From positions 1-37,938 of the forward strand of contig JARYLI010000016.1 of the NCBI GenBank assembly GCA_029907715.1: a stretch of DNA of 37,938 bases, given 5' to 3'. The position numbers and the translations under genes are program-made. This document shows, in pieces, positions 32,591-37,938 of the stretch. This DNA is from Methanothrix sp. (lineage in GTDB: Archaea > Halobacteriota > Methanosarcinia > Methanotrichales > Methanotrichaceae). The notes beneath the pieces are model-generated. The model had not been told where the DNA came from, did no database searches, and worked only from the letters and a program-made list of their open reading frames with translations. How positions within the stretch are numbered: the stretch's first letter is position 1; every line of letters begins with the position of its first letter.

Positions 32591-33870
32591 CGCTTCAGCT
32601 GACCACCGATGATCTCATTCAGCTTAAAGAGGAACTGCTCCTCAGTGCCAGGCGGTATCGAGGCGCCGCTTGCTATGCTGTGCCCGCCGCCCTTTCCGCC
32701 AACGCTCTCCGCAGCCTGTCTCAACGCTACTGACAGGTCCAGACCTCTCCTTATGAGCGGCCTGTTACCCCTCGCAGAGACCCTGACGGTGCCGTCTTTG
32801 TTATTCAGAACTATGAGAGGTTTATCAGTGTAAAGATACCTTATGCCGAGACCTGCTATGACCCCACCGCCGTGGAGGTTCTCTGCTATCAGGTACCTTA
32901 TGTTCTCCATCTCTTTATTGTTCCTGCGGAGCAGATCGATGCCTTCAAGAATCTCCTTTCTGTAATCATCTGCGATCCTTCTCGCTTCAGGGAGCGCAGA
33001 CCGGTCCCGCAGACACAGTGTCAGGCCGACTCCAGGTCTCTCAAGACGGCCGCACGCGTTCAGGAGTAGAACGAGCTCGAAGGCGTTCTCGACCACCTCT
33101 CTCTTCAGCCGTATCATCTCTCCTATCACCGAATCCGCAGCGAAGCTTCCCTGCATGAGAAGCTTGAGAACCAGCGCTGTTGAGAGCCTCGTAAGCGGCT
33201 CTCCTCTGAGATCCTCCACCTTCCCATCAACGCCGACCTCTCTCAGGAACGCCCTCACCCTCTCCGGATCTCCGGTGAAGTCGAGCAGCGGCTCGATTGA
33301 GCGCTCGAAGACCTTCGAGACATCGCCGTCCTCTGCCATCTTGAGCCCGGGGCGCACCTCCACAGCACCCGCGGCCAGCCCCTCCTCGAGTATAAGCCTG
33401 TTTGCGCCGATCATAGCCTGCCTGTCGCCTATCGCGCCCACAAGCGCAAGCCCTGCGAGGTCCCTGTTATCACCCATCTTTCTCACGACAGAGTAAACGA
33501 CCCCTGACGCGCTCATCTCAAAGGCCCCATCGATGCCGAAGCTATGAGGGTTAAGCGACATGCAGTCCAGAGAGTCGACAGGCCTGTGATGGTCGAGCAC
33601 AAAGACGTCGCCCTTTACTCCGGATACCACCTCAGGCTGACCGCTGCCCATGTCGCAGAAGACGATCGGCGGCTCCAGGCCCTCAATGGCATCCGCACTC
33701 AGACGCGGCGTCAGCCTGGCCTGGAACGGAATCCCGGCGCGAGCGAGAGCGTTGCAGAGCAGACCTGCCGATGATATACCATCAGCGTCGTCATGTGAGA
33801 CCACGACAACCCTATCGCACTGGAGAACGGCCCTGGCTACGGACTCCGCGGCTTTCTCGAATGCCTTCAT
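32587..33870 (-). CDS. RecJ-like DHH-family nuclease (GAN/RecJ type)
   Basis: 427-residue DHH-superfamily phosphoesterase. Motif I SHDDADG (25-31), motif II FCDMGSG with D73, motif III LDHHRP (D93-H94-H95), and the DHHA1 motif GGKGGGHSIASGA near the C-terminus are all present. Archaeal members are single-strand exonucleases associated with GINS/Cdc45-like replication complexes. A GTG at 33876 overlapping the rps15 stop is an alternative start; I chose the ATG two codons later. It sits between rps15 and pcc1, a placement seen in many euryarchaea. Confidence 0.9.
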   Translation of the reverse strand: MKAFEKAAESVARAVLQCDRVVVVSHDDADGISSAGLLCNALARAGIPFQARLTPRLSADAIEGLEPPIVFCDMGSGQPEVVSGVKGDVFVLDHHRPVDSLDCMSLNPHSFGIDGAFEMSASGVVYSVVRKMGDNRDLAGLALVGAIGDRQAMIGANRLILEEGLAAGAVEVRPGLKMAEDGDVSKVFERSIEPLLDFTGDPERVRAFLREVGVDGKVEDLRGEPLTRLSTALVLKLLMQGSFAADSVIGEMIRLKREVVENAFELVLLLNACGRLERPGVGLTLCLRDRSALPEARRIADDYRKEILEGIDLLRRNNKEMENIRYLIAENLHGGGVIAGLGIRYLYTDKPLIVLNNKDGTVRVSARGNRPLIRRGLDLSVALRQAAESVGGKGGGHSIASGASIPPGTEEQFLFKLNEIIGGQLKR

Positions 33871-33872
33871 GA

Positions 33873-34385
33873 TCACTGCTTTGATGATATCTGAATCTCG
33901 GCGGCCTCAGGCCTGTAATCCCATGTGGCAGGCAGCCTGCCAACCCGCTTGTAGTACTTCACCAGCCTGCGGATCTTGCTCTCAACAAGCTGGAGGGCCC
34001 TCTTGTTGTGTATGTCCTTTGTCCTTGGAAGCCTGCCCCCGCTTGTATCGCTCACAGCACCCTTCGGGAGGGCTCTGAGGAGGTGTCGCCTCAGTCCAAG
34101 CGCCTTTCTCATCAGGTTGCTCAGATCCTCAGGTATCTCCGGGAGCGCGTTCCTCTCTCTGAGGAAGCTGCTCAGGCCCTTTCCGAGGACCATCTTGACG
34201 TTCGGCACACCATACTGATCCCTGAGCGTGAGTCCGATCATCGCAGTCGACATCCCCCTCTCATGGAGGGTCATTATGGTCTTCTCGAGCTCCTCCTTGC
34301 TCACATCACACCACTCAGGCAGCTTGTCCACCAGCGGTGGTCTCGATCTCGATGAACCCTTCTTACGACTATGCATTCTGGCCAT
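33873..34385 (-). CDS. rps15: Ribosomal protein S15
   Basis: 170 residues, archaeal S15 with opening MARMHSRKKGSS and the conserved PPLVDKLPEWC, GVPNVKMVLGKGL, LVESKIRRLVKYYKRVGRLP and WDYRPE blocks. It has the extended archaeal N-terminal region absent in bacterial S15. First gene of its operon; a minus-strand CTTTTTAT box (34441-34448) gives a leader of about 30 bases and GAGG lies before the start. Confidence 0.96.
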   Translation of the reverse strand: MARMHSRKKGSSRSRPPLVDKLPEWCDVSKEELEKTIMTLHERGMSTAMIGLTLRDQYGVPNVKMVLGKGLSSFLRERNALPEIPEDLSNLMRKALGLRRHLLRALPKGAVSDTSGGRLPRTKDIHNKRALQLVESKIRRLVKYYKRVGRLPATWDYRPEAAEIQISSKQ

Positions 34386-34440
34386 TTCAAATCCTCATCA
34401 TACAATAAGTGCGAAGGCAGAATGATCATCGTAACTCAGG

Positions 34441-34448
34441 ATAAAAAG
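34441..34448 (-). promoter_or_regulatory. TATA box of the rps15 operon
   Basis: Minus-strand CTTTTTAT, about 60 bases before the rps15 start. Unlike most promoters here it implies a leadered transcript. Confidence 0.4.
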
Positions 34449-34504
34449 CTTGCGCCGTTCGCAGGCGCCGGCCGGGAGGAATGAATGCGAGATCGCTCTC
34501 ATCC

Positions 34505-34825
34505 CGCTCTCATCCGTTTGATGACTTGTCTGAAGACCAGGGGTCATGCTATGCGTTCGTTTCGAGTTAGTTGAAGGCACGGGATCGGTGATCGCACAAT
34601 CCTCGAAATCATAAAGGCCAGGCATAAAGCCAGAATCTCTGCCAGAGAATCGCACCATCGAAGATCTGCAGCATCGTTATCTATAGTATTCCGCATAAGT
34701 TGCTATAATATGGAATATCACATAAAATTGTCTATGAAGTATGACATATCCAGTAGCTTTTAAATGGATTTACATGGAGTGACGCAAAGGACTATAAATA
34801 GTAGTGGGAGATGGCCAATGTCAAG
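34505..34825 (+). mobile_element. IS701-type relic, copy 3, right end
   Basis: Begins with a truncated element A (CGCTCTCATCCGTTTGATGACTTG; an 11-base CGCTCTCATCC duplicate sits just upstream), joins to transposase C-terminus sequence matching 18637-18733, and ends CAATGTCAAG at 34825. The right flank TTAG fits an IS701 YTAR target. It contains the TA-flanked element at 34684. The left end is missing. Confidence 0.78.
34684..34794 (+). mobile_element. 111-base MITE-like element with TA duplication, copy 2
   Basis: Nearly identical to the 30580 copy (a one-base deletion and a few substitutions). It is flanked by TA at 34682-34683 and 34795-34796. The empty site is visible in the IS relic at 18727 (CCTCTAAATAGTAG). 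Confidence 0.9.
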
Positions 34826-34903
34826 TTAGATCTGCTGAGGGAGTTCATTGTGTTATTTGTGGTGCCTTGACAGCTGTTTAGCGCCGGTCTCTCCGCAGGG
34901 TGC

Positions 34904-35392
34904 TCAGTAGTTAAGTTTTGACATATTACTGGGCATCCCGGGACCGGGCTCCGCAGGTGACTGATCCTCAGGCAAGCCGGGTGGCGCAGCTGGTGGTGAC
35001 TCCGGGCTCTGGCTTATGACAACCAGTTGCGATACCATCTGTAGCTCACGCGTGAATCCATATTCTGCGTATGATATAGAGGAAATCACATCATAATATC
35101 CAGGCTGCTGTGCGATTATCGGATACGAGACCGTCTCCGGCCGGCCCGGATAGAGCGTGACCATGTACATCGCCGGGCCAGAAGTCATCAGGCCATACGG
35201 AATCAGGGGCACCACGCTTGCCTGTGTCGCATTATCCCCAGCGTAGATCAGGTTGAGCGTGACCACTGCTGTATCGCCCACACTGATGCTACCCCTGTCA
35301 AGCAACTGGCTCGCAGTGAGCTCTGCCACTGCGAACCCTGTGCACAAACCCACTCCCAGCAGAAGCAGGAGCGCAAATCCTACTCGCATCAT
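34904..35392 (-). CDS. Secreted beta-sandwich-like hypothetical protein
   Basis: 162 residues: signal peptide (MMRVGFALLLLLGVGLCTGF), then a domain whose alternation of V/T/Y residues suggests a beta-sandwich (SVGDTAVVTLNLIYAGDNA, TLYPGRPETVSYPI, QQPGYYDVISSISYAEYGF). It ends in a proline-rich tail (PAAPPGLPEDQSPAEPGPG). This pattern resembles extracellular NEW3/CARDB-type domains of archaeal surface proteins, but no family is firmly recognised. TATA box at 35416-35424, about 27 bases away. Confidence 0.7.
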   Translation of the reverse strand: MMRVGFALLLLLGVGLCTGFAVAELTASQLLDRGSISVGDTAVVTLNLIYAGDNATQASVVPLIPYGLMTSGPAMYMVTLYPGRPETVSYPIIAQQPGYYDVISSISYAEYGFTRELQMVSQLVVISQSPESPPAAPPGLPEDQSPAEPGPGMPSNMSKLNY

Positions 35393-35415
35393 CGCCCTGA
35401 TCTTGTACGATGCTT

Positions 35416-35424
35416 AATTTAAAA
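35416..35424 (-). promoter_or_regulatory. TATA box of the secreted protein gene
   Basis: Minus-strand TTTAAATTA, about 27 bases before the ATG at 35392. Confidence 0.5.
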
Positions 35425-35584
35425 GTACCTCTTATACGAGGGTAATATGAGGTCTACAACAGCGCATTGAGTGGTGAAAGCGCACCGCATGTGCCTCGTG
35501 TTCTTCATTCTGGATATCTGCAGCGTCCATACCTGGTGCTCCATGATCCAGGGCTGGAGTCGGGCGCAGCCTCTGACCTGCTCA

Positions 35585-36241
35585 CTACAGCCAGTACCTC
35601 CTGATGGGCTCGAGCCGGTCACCGAGCTCGTAGACTATTGGCCTTCCCGTTGGAACCACCAGACCCTCTGTTGGAACTCCCTCCATATGGTTCATGAAGG
35701 CACGAATGACATTCGCGTGTGTCGTCACTATGACCCTTCTCCCTGAGAGGATCTCCGGAGCTATCTCGTACGTCCAGAGGATCAGAAGACGCTCCTGCAC
35801 ATCTCTTATTGATTCCCCCGCAGGTGGTCTATCCAGATCCCTGTACCTTCTGTCAAAACGCGGATGCCTTGGATCATCGTATGGCATAGCAGGTGGCCGG
35901 ATATCAAACCTGTGCCTGTATTTCTTCAACTCGTTGGGAACATCATCTATGACCTGGCCCTCCAGCTCTCCGTAGTGCCGCTCGTTCAGCATCCAGGATT
36001 TCCTGACGGGTATCCAGAGCAGGTCCATCTCATCCAGGACTGCGCAGAGTGTCTTTATGGCACGCCTGAGCATCGAGACGAAGGCGACGTCGAACGTGTA
36101 TCCCTCTCTTCGCAGGATCCTGCCCGCCTCTCTCGCCTCCATCATGCCCTCTGGTGTGAGATCGGGATCCGACCATCCGGTGAACCTCCTCTCAGCATTG
36201 TAGCTGCTCTGGCCGTGTCTGAGCATGACCAGTCTGTACAT
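35585..36241 (-). CDS. gpmA: 2,3-bisphosphoglycerate-dependent phosphoglycerate mutase-type enzyme
   Basis: 218 residues of the histidine phosphatase superfamily. The phosphohistidine motif is R8-H9-G10 (MLRHGQSSYN), then FTGWSDPDLTPEG, LNERHYGELEG (second His pocket Glu) and TTHANVIRAFM with the second catalytic His. The order and spacing are those of GpmA, which interconverts 3- and 2-phosphoglycerate. The usual GLNK loop after HYG is GQVI here. The ATG at 36241 is about 28 bases from the palindromic TATA box shared with the divergent DUF1614 gene. Confidence 0.85.
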   Translation of the reverse strand: MYRLVMLRHGQSSYNAERRFTGWSDPDLTPEGMMEAREAGRILRREGYTFDVAFVSMLRRAIKTLCAVLDEMDLLWIPVRKSWMLNERHYGELEGQVIDDVPNELKKYRHRFDIRPPAMPYDDPRHPRFDRRYRDLDRPPAGESIRDVQERLLILWTYEIAPEILSGRRVIVTTHANVIRAFMNHMEGVPTEGLVVPTGRPIVYELGDRLEPIRRYWL

Positions 36242-36265
36242 GCAGTCAACCACAGGCAAAGATTG

Positions 36266-36273
36266 TTATATAA
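36266..36273. promoter_or_regulatory. Palindromic TATA box shared by two divergent genes
   Basis: TTATATAA reads the same on both strands. It is centred about 28 bases from the gpmA ATG (36241) and about 24 from the DUF1614 ATG (36293). The start codons are only 51 bases apart and no other A/T box is present. Confidence 0.6.
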
Positions 36274-36292
36274 AGATGTCAGAGATGAATGC

Positions 36293-37000
36293 ATGAATGG
36301 CCGGCTGTTCTACGCACCGCTAACATTTCTCTTCATGGCTGTTCTGGCGCTGCTGGTATTCCTGGTCGTCTCCCTGCTCTTCGTTGGTGCGCTGCAGACT
36401 GCCTTCCTCCGGCTCGGGTTTGCGTGGCATGATGCGCTTCTTCTGCTCCTCGCCTCCCTGATCGGAAGCAGCATCAACATTCCTTTCAAGGAGATACGAT
36501 CGGAGATACCGGTGACCAGGACGGCGTATGTCAGGGTTTTCGGAGTGAACTACAGGATCCCCGTCTACGAGACCGTTTACAACAGCACCACAGTGGCCCT
36601 GAATGTGGGTGGCGCAATGATCCCGATCCTGGTATCTGTGTATCTGCTTCTGGCGTTTTCGCACGCCCTGGCATATGCAGCAGCAGCCACTGTTATTGTG
36701 ACGCTTGCTGTGCACAGGATCGCCAGACCTGTCCCGGGCCTGGGCATAGTGACGCCTGCCCTTCTTCCACCGCTCATAGCAGCACTGTCATCACTGGCTG
36801 TGATCATGATTGCTGGAGGTCCTCGAGAGCTTGAGTTCGTCACAGCATACGTCAGCGGCACGCTGGGAACGCTCATCGGCGCTGATATTCTCAACCTCAA
36901 CAGAATTCAGCGCCTCGGCGCTCCTGTGGTCTCGATCGGTGGCGCAGGGACCTTTGATGGCGTTTTCCTCACAGGCATCATCGCTGTGCTGCTCGTCTAG
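36293..37000 (+). CDS. DUF1614 membrane protein, copy 2
   Basis: 235 residues, about seven hydrophobic segments, DUF1614 family: SLIGSSINIPFKEI, ALNVGGAMIPILVS, GTLGTLIGADILNL and GGAGTFDGVFLTGI. Compared with copy 1 it has an extra loop (TRTAYVRVFGVNYRIPVYETVY). The ATG at 36293 fits the shared TATA box. Its 3' end overlaps the tail of the iron-sulfur flavoprotein gene by 23 bases (convergent). Confidence 0.87.
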   Translation: MNGRLFYAPLTFLFMAVLALLVFLVVSLLFVGALQTAFLRLGFAWHDALLLLLASLIGSSINIPFKEIRSEIPVTRTAYVRVFGVNYRIPVYETVYNSTTVALNVGGAMIPILVSVYLLLAFSHALAYAAAATVIVTLAVHRIARPVPGLGIVTPALLPPLIAALSSLAVIMIAGGPRELEFVTAYVSGTLGTLIGADILNLNRIQRLGAPVVSIGGAGTFDGVFLTGIIAVLLV

Positions 37001-37589
37001 CCGAGACCTCCTCAAAATCCCTCAGGAGGGACGCGAACCGGCGCACGGTCTTTCGGAGGGACCTGAAACCCTCCTCGTCCTTCTGCACATCCTCCAGAGT
37101 ATCCCTTGACCAGAATGTGGCGCCGAGGTTCGCCCCGAATGATCCCCCACCCACTGGGACAATCCCGTTCAGGATATAGAATGTGATGATCTGGTATATC
37201 GCCGCCTCCTGGCCGCCTATTCTGTCACCGCCCACTGCTATCGCCATGCCAACCTTTCCCCTGAAGAAGTCGAAGTCCGCTGCAACCAGCGCTCTGCATC
37301 TGTCCATGACCGCCTTGGTCTGGGCGCTCACACCGCCGTTGTATACGGGGGTTGCGAATATCAATCCCCTTGCATTTTTGAGAAGGGGATACAGCTCGTA
37401 CATGTCGTCCTTTATCGCGCAGGTCTTGTTTTTGAGACAGTAGTCGCAGTGTCTGCAGAACCCGATGTTCTTCCCCCTGACGGTGAAGAGCTCGGTCTCG
37501 AATCCACTCTCTCTGAGCATCTCCAGCGCCCTGGTGAGGACATGCTCCGTGGCCCTGTTGCGCGGGCTGCCTGATATGCCGAGAATCAT
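36978..37589 (-). CDS. Iron-sulfur flavoprotein (Isf)-like NADPH/FMN reductase
   Basis: 203 residues, flavodoxin-like: MILGISGSPRNRATEH (FMN loop) and FATPVYNGGVSAQTKAVMDR. The compact cluster motif C45-X2-C48-X2-C51-X5-C57 is that of Isf, known to bind [4Fe-4S] and FMN and to take electrons from ferredoxin in methanogens. The ATG at 37589 gives the family start; an upstream ATG at 37610 adds a weak MQCHVKS leader. Contrast with the homologue at 23037, which has lost one of these cysteines. Confidence 0.9.
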   Translation of the reverse strand: MILGISGSPRNRATEHVLTRALEMLRESGFETELFTVRGKNIGFCRHCDYCLKNKTCAIKDDMYELYPLLKNARGLIFATPVYNGGVSAQTKAVMDRCRALVAADFDFFRGKVGMAIAVGGDRIGGQEAAIYQIITFYILNGIVPVGGGSFGANLGATFWSRDTLEDVQKDEEGFRSLRKTVRRFASLLRDFEEVSARRAAQR

Positions 37590-37719
37590 GGATTTTACAT
37601 GGCACTGCATTGTACTTCAAACTGTGGTCGCTGGAGGGGGACCTGTCCGAATAACATTATTACCTTCTCGCGAGGTCGTAGTAGAACATAAACATTTTAC
37701 ATAAGTTGTTTCAGCATTC

Positions 37720-37938
37720 TATAGCTCTTGTCCATCGCAGGCTTCCAGGTTCTTATCCTTGCGTTTGAAGTTCACAGTTATAGAGCAGAAGAATATTTTT
37801 GCTCTTTGCTTGAAGGAGGAGAATACAGACTCCACAAGGCTTCGATAGCTCTCGACTGTCATCGAGAGGCTTCAACAAAGTTGAAGCCCCAAAAGATTCG
37901 TATCTGACTTTTACGCCAGGCCGGCAGAGTGCGTCTCT
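37720..37938 (-). pseudogene. Transposase C-terminal fragment (IS5-like), truncated by window edge
   Basis: The minus strand reads VESYRSLVESVFSSFKQRAK in one frame before a stop at 37720. This resembles the YHRRSLVESVFSxxKRR block near the C-terminus of IS5-related DDE transposases. The frame further upstream is poor and the fragment runs off the window, so both family and integrity are uncertain. Confidence 0.45.

Overview
This window reads as a piece of a methanogenic euryarchaeal chromosome, most likely a Methanothrix (Methanosaeta) species and possibly the thermophile M. thermoacetophila. That is an inference. It rests on the zinc-dependent type-2 seryl-tRNA synthetase (known only from methanogens and relatives), archaeal HerA-Mre11-Rad50, ribosomal protein S15 with RecJ-like and Pcc1 genes, DUF116/DUF373/DUF1614/DUF1638/DUF2240 proteins, two geranylgeranyl-reductase-like flavoproteins, heavy AGG/AGA/ATA codon use, and TATA boxes about 25 bases from start codons (leaderless mRNAs). 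No rRNA, tRNA or CRISPR array was recognised.

Layout. 0.1-7.6 kb: a small membrane protein, then a leftward repair operon herA-mre11-rad50 with a small coiled-coil ORF, and a CCC1/VIT1-like membrane protein. 7.7-8.1 kb: an IS701-type relic. 8.2-17.4 kb: trpS; a three-gene operon of a KaiC-like ATPase, a two-helix membrane peptide and a large SLC5-STAC-DUF835-DUF835 fusion; a geranylgeranyl reductase; divergent alanine dehydrogenase, DUF1638 and thioredoxin genes. 17.5-18.8 kb: a second, larger IS701 relic carrying nested insertions. 18.9-23.7 kb: a lysine-2,3-aminomutase-family enzyme behind a regular GTAC array, a leftward DUF2240-reductase-Cys-cluster operon with a possible structured leader, a secreted protein and a flavoprotein. 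24-26.3 kb: a bacterial-type tRNA-guanine transglycosylase coupled to a YhhQ-type 7-deazapurine transporter. 26.6-30.5 kb: DUF373, DUF116 and AMMECR1-DUF1614. 30.8-34.4 kb: leftward operon rps15-recJ-like-pcc1-serS. 34.5-37.9 kb: a third IS701 relic, a secreted protein, divergent gpmA and DUF1614 genes sharing one TATA box, an iron-sulfur flavoprotein and a transposase fragment.

The least expected content falls in three groups. (1) The tgt-yhhQ pair looks like queuosine-type salvage in a lineage whose own transglycosylase normally makes archaeosine. (2) The KaiC / small membrane peptide / SLC5-STAC-(DUF835)2 operon looks like an archaeal transporter-receptor in which the usual histidine kinase is replaced by DUF835 modules. 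(3) The gene gaps hold a nested set of small non-autonomous elements. Four families have inverted termini. For three of them the window contains both filled and empty target sites, so target-site duplications can be read directly (8 bp, TA, and ATTC). These elements sit in IS701 relics and in each other, which gives a relative order of insertion. All functional statements come from reading motifs by eye; no database search was run.
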